From positions 3,663,001 to 3,727,000 of the forward strand of contig OU015567.1 in the NCBI GenBank assembly GCA_907165135.1: 64,000 nt of DNA. Direction: 5' to 3'. Below the pieces are notes generated by a model. That model worked only from the letters and a program-made list of their open reading frames with translations, was not told the origin of the DNA and did no database searches. This DNA is from Oikopleura dioica (lineage: Eukaryota; Chordata; Appendicularia; Copelata; Oikopleuridae). Shown here piece after piece: positions 1 to 11,037 of this stretch. The position numbers and the translations under genes are program-made. How positions within the stretch are numbered: position 1 is the stretch's first letter; each line of letters begins with the position of its first letter.

Positions 1-2894
1 GGAAGGCTAGAAAATGAACATCCTTAAACATTCGCCTACATCCTGCCCACGAAAGTCAATCTTTTTTATGCCTAATTAAAGTCACATTCTTCTTTGCCAT
101 TTTTTTTTTCTCTGAAGAAATACAGTGGCATTTGGGCTATTTTATCTGTTTTCCTAAAAAACCACGATACCAATTTTATCGAAAAATTTAAAATAAAGTG
201 TGTATAAAACGTATGTCCCAAAATTTTTATCAACCCGATTAGACGTTGATAAAAACCAGCTAAGGGTTTACTATCTTCTTGTTTATACACACCTTAGGTG
301 TTTAGTATCGACATTTTAAAGCGTGTTCTTTTTGAGCTTCTGGGAGATAATGGAGGGTTCCAAAATAAAAATCCTTGCCTCTTGGGACCAAAAAAGGCCC
401 TTGAGAAACGTTCTCCCAAAAAGTTCCAAAATGGAAATTCTAGATTTCGTAATGAAAAGCCGCGCTTTGATATAACGAGCGAGTTGATCCGAACTTTGCG
501 ACCGCGAATCTCTAAATCGACTTTTGATGATCAGCGACCTTGAAGAACAGGGCGCGCGATGCCACCGAGATCGACCAAAATTTAATCGAGGCTGGAGTAC
601 AACACGATTTAGACGGCCAAAAGTTGATTTGGACACGCAGGAAGAAAATTGGATTCACGATTCTCTTTGCGCAATCTGAAAAATGTATAAAATAGAAAAA
701 AAACTACCGAGTTACATTTCTTCCAGCAGAGGGGGTCCTCCAGGGCACTTTTGAAAACGAAATCCGCTCTCTTGGTGTCGCTTATTCGGGCTTTTGTTTT
801 CAGGCCAATCATCAAAAATCACCGGTAGTGAACTCTTTAAATTACCCTTCTGAAAGAACACTACTGTATTTCAGGCGACTATCAGTGATAGTCTATCACT
901 TCTAAGTCACGTGATTGTGCCTCACGTTGTTGCTCTCAGAGGAAACTAGACTTGTCGGAAGCACAGCGAACTTCCCCTCCTCGTTAAGTGTCTTCCTCAT
1001 TAGCGAAAAGAGAGCATATTCTTACTGTATCTCTCGATCCCGTTTGAGCCGTTTTTTTAGAAACTTGCTTTATTCGCAATCTGAATTAAGTTTGACGCTG
1101 ATGACCCGCTTTTTCGGTTTCTTTCTTGCATTTTTTTGAATTAATCATTTTCAATGGAACGAAAGCAAAAAATGCTAAAAGAAATTTTTTCAAAAAAAAA
1201 AGATAAATTTTATTCCCCAAGCCGAGATTCAACGGTAACAGCGGTTAGAAGTCGATATCCTTAATCATTCGAGTGTCCTTAATTAGCCAAACTGCGCCTG
1301 TGTAACTCAAACCGGGCCAAGGTCATTATTCCGATAAGAACACCCGGACGTGAAATCAGAATCGCTGTTTTTTCGCCGAAGCAAAATCGCCAAAGCAAGA
1401 ATTTCACGATCCCTGTTTTCTCAAAAAACCCACTTTGAACTCAGGCTCACGAAGCGGCTTGTTCAAAATTTACGATATTCTAATTTTCCAATGCAAGAAT
1501 TTAAAATTGAAACTCATCTTCGGAGAAATAAAAGTTCATTTTTTAAATTCTAAATTTTTTGAGATATATTTTTGGAAACGTCTCTCGCTAAGATGGTCAA
1601 AAAGATTAACATGCTTTTGACGCTTTGAGCACATTCCAAAGGTTGTCCGTTAATGTTAATTGCTGACGAAAGTTCTGCATTGATTAAGTCGTAGTTCGAA
1701 ACTATGTTGACGAAGAATTCGAGCGATTAAGCGACGAATTCAACGATTTTGTTTTACGGAAGGTTGTTATGTTGAGCCACGTTTTATCCGTAGTGCCATT
1801 TTTTACGAACTAAAGAACCCCGATTCTTGTAATCGAAAAAAAACCACAGTAAGTGTACTTTCCTCGTCTCCTTGTTTTTTATCGTGTTCACGCTTATCAT
1901 TAATATGTTCGCTTGTATACGGCTTCGTGAAGCACTTTTTTCGCCCGTCCTTCAATTTTGTATAGTCGTGGTTTCGCGATAAGCGGCCTCTGATTTTGGA
2001 GCCACTAGAATACGTCGTTACTTTGTTTGGACAGATTTCAGCGCAGAAATTTGGAAAAACGCACTGGCCACCATCCAGATACCGACCACGTCAAAATAAC
2101 AAAGCTGCAACCCAGGAAAGCACTTTTCAATTTTCAGTTCTTCTTTTTTTCTCGAAATTCTGGATCATCAAATTTTTCGTTCAAATTCTGCTTTGCTCTT
2201 AGTTCTAACTTAAACTCCGCACCCCAATTTGGTCATGGTTATTTTTTGTAGTTAGCTTCCTCCGTCTGATAAAAAGTTGCAATTCTATGTTGAAATTTAC
2301 GGTTTCAAGCGAAAGTCGTTCCTGAATATGTCATCACTTTTGACACTTAAAACTTTTGCGCCCGTAAACATCAATATGAACCACTGAGGGTTAGGTTACT
2401 CGCCGGCTTAATTGAACATAACAAGTTCGGAGGAAAATTAAAGTGAGGAATCTAAAACGTCTAAATTTCCAGCGTTTTTTTATTATAAAAATCATTTGGT
2501 TTTTAGAATGATTTTTGTCAAAATTCTGGCTTGTCCGCAGTTTTTATAATACAAAAACATTTATAGAGATCCTTATGTAAGCTCGTCGAAAATTCCAAGT
2601 TCAAATTCCTCCGCTCAATCAACCACCCTTGACGTAAACTTACAAGCAGCTGAGCCACAAAAAGTCGCCCTCAGTAGAAGCCCAAATAAACGCTGTTCCG
2701 GTAACCACCCGCGGGTTCACATATTTCGCTTCTGAACTTGAGCACTTTTCGGTCCATTCCGAATTCCATCGCTCGACCGCAGCGAAATCAGGAATTCTGC
2801 GCAATATGTTTTTTGTTCAATAAAAATATTATTTTTTTACATTAGTTTTTGGCAAAAATTCTTGCTAGAAATTGCAATTAAAACTTTTTTATTG
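1..2894. other. No supported gene; AT-rich intergenic sequence
   Basis: I see only short open frames with no splice-supported extension, no recognisable domain and no clear repeat. The nearest gene is the small heat-shock gene whose 3' end begins at 2895 on the minus strand. Confidence 0.5.
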
Positions 2895-3544
2895 TCAGAA
2901 AGAATACTTAGGAAATGACTGGTCGAAGTCGAATTGTTTGTTCAGGATCAGAGGCACTGGACTGAAGAGGGCGGGCATTTGGAAGGGGAGCGCTAGAAAT
3001 GATTTGCACACATTAGTCTCATTTTTAGTGAACCTGATGATCAGCATTCCATCGTAAGTGAGAGTAGATTCAACAAGCTGAGGATCGAGGCCTTCGGGAA
3101 GATGATATTTTCTGTTGAATTCTCGGCTGAAAGAAAATTCAGAAATACTCTTCCTTGATATCATCGGTTTTCTCTTACACAATATTGCTGTCGTTCTCAG
3201 ACGATTGAACAGTCTTAGCCCGAACTTCAACTGCGGCTCCGATCGTTCGAATTGAAATGTCTTCTGGATGGAAATTCTAAAAAATTCGAAAAGGTAGATT
3301 TTTAAGCTCATACTCGGCAATCCATGGTCACGACCCAACGAGAACCATCAGCAGAAATTCGCGATTGGGTTTTCTCAGGAGCAAAGTCGCCAAGAGAAAG
3401 ATTCGGAACAGGTGCAGCGGAAGGAGTTGAGCCCCAGTCTCGAAAAGGATCCCAAATGTTGTTACAGTGCTTCCGGCGATGGAATTTTAAAGGGATTAAA
3501 AATGGAAATTTTTGATTAAAAAATATAGGAAGAACTATTTTCAT
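2895..3544 (-). CDS. Small heat-shock protein (alpha-crystallin/HSP20 family)
   Basis: An ATP-independent chaperone of the HSP20 family, expected in cytosol or nucleus. Three minus-strand exons join in phase: 3544-3314, 3276-3179 and 3126-2895, giving about 186 residues. The N-terminal part has the family's W-D-P-F-R-D-W signature. The alpha-crystallin domain follows: SRWVVTMDCR, then NFHPEDI across the first junction, then REFNRKYHLPEG and a DG-L-I strand after the second junction. Introns are 37 and 52 nt with GT-AG borders. Length suits the family (about 150-210). The start at 3544 is the first in-frame ATG, but a further 5' exon is possible because the first residues do not resemble other members. 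The C-terminal tail lacks an obvious I-x-I motif. Confidence 0.78.
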
Positions 3545-4173
3545 CCCGAAATCTCCCGTATTTTGAATTATGAAATCTCTCAAAAGTGCTTTTCCAATTA
3601 TCTTCGCTTAAATTTTCCATCGACTTTTTCTTTTTTTTTCCTTTTTCACATTTTTGAGGGTCCTTTCCTGATAGTTTTCGCGACATCTTTCTTTATCAGA
3701 GTCTCTGTGGTTTGATCAGTCCCTCTTTCTGATTGAGTCTTTTGGGACTGAGTCAGCTTGAGTAGATTAACGTGGTATGAAAACGCGAGAGTTACAATCA
3801 GAAGACCCAGAGCGCTCAACACCTACTTAAATTAAACGCGCACGGCGGCCAATCAATCTGATAACGTTTTCTCGCTGCTGTGGATTTCGAAAACGAAATC
3901 ATGGAGGAGAATCTTCGGTCAAAATGCGTTGAGTAAAATTTTCTCTCGTTCATGACTGTAAAATGACTTAAAAACAAGCCAATTTGAAGCAAACTCGTTT
4001 TTCTTGAGTCCAATCGATTATCGTTACATTCAGAGTTGGTAGAATCGCACACTAGGCCCAACGAATCGGATCCGATGCTCCAGTCTACCTCATTTTGAAA
4101 AAAACAGATCAAGTAACTCTTGGTAATTCCCGAAATTCTTTCAGAATTATTTCGTTCACGCAATTGGTTTTCT

Positions 4174-4465
4174 TTACCCGAAGTATTCGTCAAAAAGATG
4201 ATCCAAAGCCTCATCATTTGCTGAAAAAATTACAAATATTACAATAATCGCAGTTATTCTCGAAAAATAATTATTTTTCTTTTTTATTACCTGTAGAAGA
4301 TTTCACTCTTGCAAGCCTCTTAAATTTGTTTGTCAGCTGATTGTTTTCTTCAAATCGTTTTGGTCGGAAGTGAGCCGGAAAGAGTTGGCAAGAAATCGAG
4401 TTGAAAAGCAAGACAGTTCCGATAAAAATTTCATTTTGACTCCTTTTTTCGAGATACTCACTCAT
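4174..4465 (-). CDS. Possible small two-exon gene, hydrophobic N-terminal stretch
   Basis: Two exons, 4465-4291 and 4220-4174, join in phase across a 70-nt GT-AG intron with a TTTTTTCAG acceptor. They give a 73-residue product with a hydrophobic stretch near residues 12-25 (IFIGTVLLF) and an acidic end, DEALDHLFDEYFG. It could be a small secreted peptide or the 5' part of a longer gene. No family is recognised. The only support is splice quality and an open frame, so this is tentative. Confidence 0.3.
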
Positions 4466-4902
4466 TTCACATCTCTTTATACCTTTTTCGAGTGCATGAA
4501 TATTAAAAAATTGATGGAGAGATAATAATGGCGCTAATTAGCCATTAAAATGCGGGAAATCGCTTTCTTGAGTGATATTTTCCGTTCTGCATTGACCGCA
4601 GTTTAATCTGCTAATCTGCTGCGAAAAATGCTTCTAACATAGGTCATCCCCTTGTTACCAGGATAAACGTTGGCGAAAATCTGAATTTAGCAGGATAAAC
4701 CCCAGGCAAACTTGCCCCCATGTTAGCAGGATAAACTTTGGCAAAAGGGCTCATTGTTAGCAGGGTAAACTTTGGCACTCAATTAACAGGGTAGCGTGAA
4801 TCATCAGCGCTCGCCCAGGGCGTGACGTAACAGTTAGCCCGAGGAGGACTCAACCTGCTGGAAGAAAATGCCAATGAAAAATATATTCATAAAATCTGCT
4901 TG

Positions 4903-5537
4903 ATGATTTCAAAAACTTTTGTGGGGCCGGAAATCGTAAAAACTGCAAGTGCAGTTTTCTTCAGCTCCTCGAGACGAGTTGAATGATGGGTCTAACTCTT
5001 GATAACTCTAAGGATTTACCGGTTTACCGGCTAGTTACCGGAAAATACGTTGTCACCGGCCGTTTTTGTTCTAGAAGTGGTAAACAGATGATCGACCCAG
5101 AAAATTGTTCCTTATAGTCAGTTCTACTGCAGCCTAAAAGATGAAAGTCGTATCATTATTCCGAAGAGAGTTATCACTAAAATACTATTTTTGGCGGAAA
5201 TGGGACTAGAAATCAGGAACGTGCAGCGACAACGAAATTTATGCAAAATTTACTGTTTTTAATGATAACTCTCTTCGGAATAATGATACGACTTTCATCT
5301 TTTAGGCTGCAGTAGAACTGACTATAAGGAACAATTTCCTGGGTCGATCATCTGTTTACCACTTCTAGAACAAAAACGGCCGGTGACAACGTATTTTCCG
5401 GTAACCAGCCGGTAAACCGGTAAATCCTTAGAGTTATCAAGAGTTAAACCCATCATTCAACTCGTCTCGAGAAGCTGAAGAAAACTGCACTTGCAGTTTT
5501 TACGATTTCCAGCCCCACAAAAAGTTTTTTGAAATCA
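4903..5537. mobile_element. Nested foldback (MITE-like) element
   Basis: Two arms of about 275 bases, 4903-5180 and 5259-5537, are near-perfect inverted copies around an 80-base spacer. The arms carry the string CCGGTTTACCGG and a perfect ATTATTCCGAAGAGAGTTAT block. No coding capacity is seen. It lies wholly within the outer element, so it is probably the younger insertion. Confidence 0.75.
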
Positions 5538-5672
5538 TCCTTGAAAATTTCAATATATATTTATAAATTCAGTATTTAATACAAGTTAACGATTTTATCA
5601 TTATTAATTTTAATTTTGATATTTATTCATATTTTTAAATTATTTATTTTTAGGGCTTAGGAGGGTAGGCAC

Positions 5673-5884
5673 CAGAGTTGCAAATTTGGCTTTATTTTCG
5701 CTGAGCTGAGTGAGCTGAGTTGAGCTATTTTTACTGTATTTTAGTAGTAAAATTGTGTTGAAATCATTGAGCTGAGCTGAATGATTATCGACGATAATTT
5801 ATCGTCTGAGCTGAGGAGATCAGTTCACTTTTGAAAATCACTGAGCAGTCTCAGCTCACTTAACTCAGCAAATTTGAAACTCTG
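5673..5884. mobile_element. hAT-like MITE with 8-bp target duplication
   Basis: It starts CAGAGTTGCAAATTT and ends AAATTTGAAACTCTG, inverted copies with one internal mismatch. Both sides are flanked by the identical octamer GTAGGCAC (5665-5672 and 5885-5892). Terminal CAGAG and 8-bp duplications are hAT superfamily features. The interior is rich in GAGCTGAGCTGAG-type repeats. A larger relative sits at 23754-24966. Confidence 0.85.
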
Positions 5885-6557
5885 GTAGGCACATTATACA
5901 GTATTACTAATACTGTATTAGAAAGCTCAGAAGCTGAGCTTTATTTTGACTATTGATAACGGGGTGATCTCGTACCTGGCCCTTTTCGGACTCTAACCAT
6001 CTTTCAAGAAGAAAAATCTCCAAAGTTGATCCCGAGTGATCCCAGGTAACCCCAACTTGACCTCAGGTCAGCAATGATGCAGATATTATATCCAATATTA
6101 GATATATAAGATATTAGTCCCTACATTCTATAATGATATGGGCTATACTTCACCGAAGTCGCTTGATCTAATGAATGGCCTCGGAATCCTGTAAACAGGA
6201 ACAGAGACAGGAACAGGGATTTTATTTTTGGCCCATTTTAATTTAAAAAATTATATATTAAAATTAAAATTAATAACATAAAATTGTTCACTTGTATTTC
6301 AAGCAGATTTGCTTCATTGGCATTTTCTTCCAGCAGGTTGAGTCCTCCTCGGGCTAACAGTTACGTCACGCCCTGGGCGAGCGCTGATGATTCACGCAAC
6401 CCTGTTATTTGAGTGCCAAAGTTTACCCTGCTAACAATGAGCCCTTTTGCCAAAGTTTATCCTGCTAACATGGGGGCAAGTTTGCCTGGGGTTTATCCTG
6501 CTAAATTCAGATTTTCGCCAACGTTTATCCTGGTAACAAGGGGATGACCTATGTTAG

Positions 6558-7113
6558 TGCACGTTAGGAATCGTATCTTATGATGTAATCCTTATGGAAC
6601 GTGGAATTTTCTTATCGCATTTGCCATACTTTTACGTATGAAAGGTGAAGCATGTTATCATGCTCAAGAAGAATTAGAGAATTAGCAATTTTATTAATAT
6701 TATATTAATCAAGTCGCAAAATTGATATCGCCGATTCTTATGATTTTTAATTATATTATAAAAATATAAAAATTGAAATTTTCAAGGGAAAAATTTCTAT
6801 GAAAATAAATTTCCAAAAAATTGAGAGCAAGAAAAATTTATGAAAATTCCATGTTTGTAGGTATTTACGAAAGTGCCGTTGGCTGAAAAGGTTTGTCCCT
6901 TCGCTATTCGCCGCCTGCTGATTCTAGCGTTCTGAATCCGCTTCGGGCACCGTTCTGTGGGTCAATACGAATAGTACCGCGCCTATCACTAAGCCGCTTT
7001 TGAACAATCTAGATCTCTCTAACATATCATTTTCATTTCAATTCCCCCCAAAAAGAGCAAAAAAAAGAAGAAAAAGAGAAACTTGAATTGTTTTTGATTT
7101 GACGTAATCATAA
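6558..7113. other. Intergenic, no supported feature
   Basis: AT-rich spacer between the nested transposons and the MAM-galaxin gene. The last 80 bases are purine-rich just before the start codon. I see no gene or clear repeat. Confidence 0.5.
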
Positions 7114-8879
7114 ATGCGCAAAAAAGTCGATTTATTTTTGGCGCTTCTAAATTTAGCAGCAGCGCAAAAAGAATTTGAAAGCTCCAATAATGAGGTGTTT
7201 ATAAATGCTGACGGTCATCCCATTGGAATCAGGTGCACTTTTGAAGATGGCTGGTGCCCTGGATTTCATAATCAGCGAAATAGGGATCCGAAAAATCACG
7301 TGAGTAAACCTTTTTTCCCTTCTTTTAGTTTATTCTTCATTTTAGTATATGGACTGGACAGTAAGCAAGGGAGTATCAGACTCGCCAGTCACGGGGCCAG
7401 AAGTAGACCATACAATGGGAACGAAAGATGGCCACTTTTTGCATCTGAAGGCGGAAGGAAACAGATTTTTGGCGAAAGGAGAATTGCTTTCGATGAATTT
7501 CAAGTTGGAATATTCGAAATACTGCGTCGGAATGTGGTATCACATGATGGGCAAGCATGCTTTTTCGCTGAATATTTACGCGACCATTCCAAGAGAGTAA
7601 GTCCTTGAAGATGTAGCCGGTTGTCGGAATACCGGAGGATCTTTCCAAGATTCCTGTCTAGTAGACAAGGGCCCCTTGTAAATGTTTTAGAAAGTTATTC
7701 AAAAATCATATTGATTATTCTTTTAGCAAAAAGCAGCCTACCCAGCAACTCTTGAAGGCATCTGGCGCCAAATCAAGAAACAAGGTATGCACTCAATAAT
7801 TTCTCTTATCAAAGCTAGAAAATTAAAGAACAAGGAGATTTTTACTCAAAAAAATTTTTTTCAGAGCAACTGGCTTTACACTCAAAATGAAGTTACTGTG
7901 CCGCTTTATTCGCCTGAATATGTTAATTTGACGATTCATGGAGTAAGAGGACTTTCTTATTCTTCTGATATCGCTATTGACGATTTCTTCTTTCTTCCAG
8001 GTAGATTTCTTTTCCTTCTTCTTCTTCTATTTCTTTCAAGGGCCTTGTCCACAAGTCACGACAACAAAAGCACCACTACCAACGACCCTCCCTTCCTACG
8101 AACGAACAACCCCTCCAACTCTCTCACCAACAACAACGACTACAGAAGATCCAACAGAAAATCGCGAGTACATGCCATATTTCGTCACTCAACTGGAAAA
8201 ATGCACGGTCAACGGAGTAGTAGAAAGCTACCTGCCAACACTGAGCGTCTGCTGCGGCGGGAAAATCTTGAGAAGAAGTTCTGGATCGAAATGCTGTAAT
8301 GGAGTCCAGTATTTTAACCGAAAACAGGATTGCTGCGAAGATCAAGTGATCAATCGCGCCGAGAAGAGTTGCTGCGGAGGAGTCATCACCGAAAAAGTTT
8401 TCGGCGAAATTTGCTGCGGCGGTGAGAAAAGAGCCGAAAAAGAAAATGAAAAATGCTGCGGAGACAAAACTTTCTTCGATACTACCCAGATGGGCTGTTG
8501 CGGAGGAGAGACTTTTGACAGGTAAAAATTGAATGGTAAACTTGGTCGTAGTGAATTTTAAGAGCAACGGATTATTGCTGCGGCGACAAGATAATTTCGC
8601 TCGCAGATGAAAGTACCAAGTGCTGTGGAACTGGGAAAAAAGGAAAAGGTTCGTTTTTCTTAAAGTTTTCTTCTTCTAGAGCCCTTTCTAGTGGTCGGCG
8701 GGCGAGAAGGCTGCTGCAATGGAAACACCTACATGACATTCGAATACTCCTGCTGCGTGGACAAATTCATCTACCACAAAAAAGACGAAAGATGTGACGC
8801 CGAAACTGGAGTCATTACTCAAGTCTACTCGAAAAAAACTCCAAGTATCCAGTTTGGAGAGCGACACTGGTTGTTTTAG
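7114..8879 (+). CDS. Secreted MAM-domain plus galaxin-like di-cysteine repeat protein
   Basis: Seven exons join in phase: 7114-7299, 7346-7596, 7727-7784, 7865-8000, 8041-8521, 8563-8648 and 8680-8879, giving about 465 residues. Residues 1-17 (LFLALLNLAAA core) form a signal peptide. A MAM domain follows, with CTFEDGWCPGF, then SDSPVTGPEVDHT, then DIAIDDFFFLPGPCP. A Thr/Pro linker leads into about ten regularly spaced CC pairs (CCGG, CCNG, CCED, CCGD) typical of galaxin-type repeats. MAM domains mediate adhesion and galaxins build extracellular or mineral matrix, so an extracellular structural role, perhaps in the larvacean house or epithelium, is inferred. An AATAAA signal lies near 8947. 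All introns are short and GT-AG. Confidence 0.88.
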
Positions 8880-10277
8880 ACATTTTTTTTTAATTTTCTT
8901 TGATTTATATTTGTTATCTGCCTCTGTAAAGCTAAAGCTATTATTCAATAAAGTTAATTGCAGTTAAATGTTTCTTTTATATAAAATATGGAAAAGGAGA
9001 AATTCTGTCGATATATTTGAAGAAACGATAAAAACGATTTGAAGCGCTTTATTTTTAATGAACCCGCGACAAATATGCCGGTAGATTATCTTGATCTTAC
9101 AATCTAGACGGCGATTAAAATACAAAATCAAATTCGAAAAGACTCGGAGAAAATTAATTGCTTAGTCGTCTTCATTGAATATGGAAAAGAAAGGTATTGA
9201 CTGTGAAAATAGATGTGGTTTGAGAGAATAAAAAGAGGACACATGGGATCCGAAAGTGGAGACCTGAATTTCTGATTTTTAGTGAGAAGACAATCGAGAG
9301 CGATGGTACCTTTTGACGGGTCATTTTTGGTTATTCCGGAGAAAATTCTGTAAGTAGTCGGTCAGGCCCTCATTGTCAGGGGTAGGGTCAGGGTTTGAAA
9401 TCTGAAAATTTTGAGTCAGAGAAAGAAAAGAATGCGGGTTTTCTTAGAAAATTTTTAAGAGCAAAAATCGGGTTTTGTTTATTTAAAGATGAATTAAGGG
9501 TATCACTTCGTATAATTAACATGTCATACTCTTCGTTGATTTCATTGATTTCAGTCTTTTTCGATCAAAATTGAAAACCTCGAATCAGCATAAAATTAAT
9601 AGCCAATTAATCTCATTTCGACAGCCACAATTATACAGCCAGTGTCTCGATCAACAAGCAGTTCAGAGACTGAACTTATCGCACATTTAACACATTATTC
9701 TTTGATGCAAAATCTGCAGCTCTGAGATTGCCATAACCGCAGAGAGGATTCAGGACCTGAATTTCAGGTATAAGAGAGGGCCAAGAATATCGTCAACCTT
9801 TCAATAGTCCATTCATTAAACATTGAGCTACTGAATCAGTACTGTACTGTATCAGATTGGATATTTTCGTCTAAAATTACCGAAAGATAAATGAGTAAAG
9901 TTTGCATTTTCCTTTAACTGTAGGAACAGATTCGAAATGGAATCGATTCAATTGAATGTTGGAAGCAACTGTATAAACCCTAATTCGCTCAAATCTGTGA
10001 GGTGTGTTTTAACTCGCCCTTTAGAAAGAATAATTTGCTCGTTCTTTTAAAATCACGCGATTTATTTTCAATCGCTCAAGCCGTTTTAATTGAAAAAAGT
10101 TGTTAGGGGCAAAAAGGCCGTGATTATTTTTAATCGGTTTTTTAATGCTCAAGTTTTTAATCTAACTAGTTTCTTACCGATTTAAAAGCACCGACGTTTG
10201 ACGAAAGCAAGGTGCATTAAGAACAAGTGAAAATAGAAATAGAAAATAAATATTTTTCCTGTAGTAAAGCGAAGGAC
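8880..10277. other. Intergenic, no supported gene
   Basis: It contains the polyadenylation signal of the upstream gene near 8947 and the likely promoter or leader of the EF-hand gene. No other open frame is splice-supported. Confidence 0.5.
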
Positions 10278-10864
10278 ATGTCGGAGATAGAAAATTTACC
10301 AAAGGAGCTTGTTGATGAGATTCGGACGACTTTCAAGATTTTTGATCAGGACGATGGTAGGTTTCTTCGTTGATTTTAATTGATACCAAGTTTAGATGGT
10401 AAAATAACGACGAAAGAACTTGGTACTGTTCTTCGATCCTTGGGCCAAAATCCGACAGACGGTGAGCTTCAAGAGCTGATTAATCAGGTAGCAAGAGGTT
10501 TTCTTTGATTTTTTCACTCATTTTTTATTAAATCTAGGTTGATTACAATCGAAATGGAGTCATTGAGTTTGATGAGTTTGTTGACCTTATGATGAGGTAA
10601 CTTGACTCATACTTTCTTCCCTAGTTGATTTTAAGGGACTACGCAAAAGTCGACCACGAGTCCGAAATCTCCCATGCTTTTCGCCAATTCAGCCCGGATA
10701 TAAACTTCACGATCCCGATCAAGGAAGTGATCGACACGCTAGAAATCATCGGTATACGAGAATCTGAAATTCGACAGTTTGAAACAGAATGTTCTACCGA
10801 CACGAATCGTCTTGCCAGAAGAGATTTTCTCGAAATGATTCATCGCCAAAATGTAAAAGAATAA
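10278..10864 (+). CDS. Calmodulin/troponin-C-like EF-hand protein
   Basis: Four exons, 10278-10356, 10396-10487, 10538-10596 and 10636-10864, join in phase and give 152 residues, the usual calmodulin-superfamily length. The first two EF-hand loops look functional: [12 protein letters not shown] around residues 23-34 and [13 protein letters not shown] around 58-70. [15 protein letters not shown] is the classic linker helix. The C-terminal half keeps the spacing ([26 protein letters not shown]), but its loops lack several acidic ligands, so those hands probably do not bind calcium. That points to a divergent calmodulin-like or troponin-C-like protein rather than calmodulin. The fourth exon's acceptor (TGATTTTAAG) was chosen because it restores the frame. 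Confidence 0.85.
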
Positions 10865-11037
10865 AACTTACCACTGAAATTCTCGATTTGAACAATCAAG
10901 GAAGAGAACGAGAAAAATTACGATTTTTAAGTTTTATTGAACATTCAATGTTGGCAGTGAACTTTACAGCTAACAGTTATTTTTTCTATAAACAATTAAT
11001 TATCAATGTACAGTGTGCAGGATAGTCATTAAAAGAA

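Larger units (their letters stand above)
4634..6557. mobile_element. Inverted-repeat transposon with nested foldback elements
   Basis: The outer ends are CTAACATAGGTCATCCCC and its inverted copy GGGGATGACCTATGTTAG. The arms run about 245 bases (roughly 4634-4880 and 6313-6557) and contain a repeated TTAGCAGGATAAAC-type unit. No transposase frame is visible, so this is a non-autonomous element. I could not identify a convincing target-site duplication. Inside lie a second foldback element and a third, hAT-like element, listed separately. The remainder is very AT-rich filler. Confidence 0.75.

Noticed and set aside
3816-4172. Continuation of the small gene at 4.2 kb (frame with DWSIGSDSLGLVCDS)
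   Set aside because: Every donor-acceptor pair I tried from the upstream exon runs into a stop; no phase-consistent join was found.
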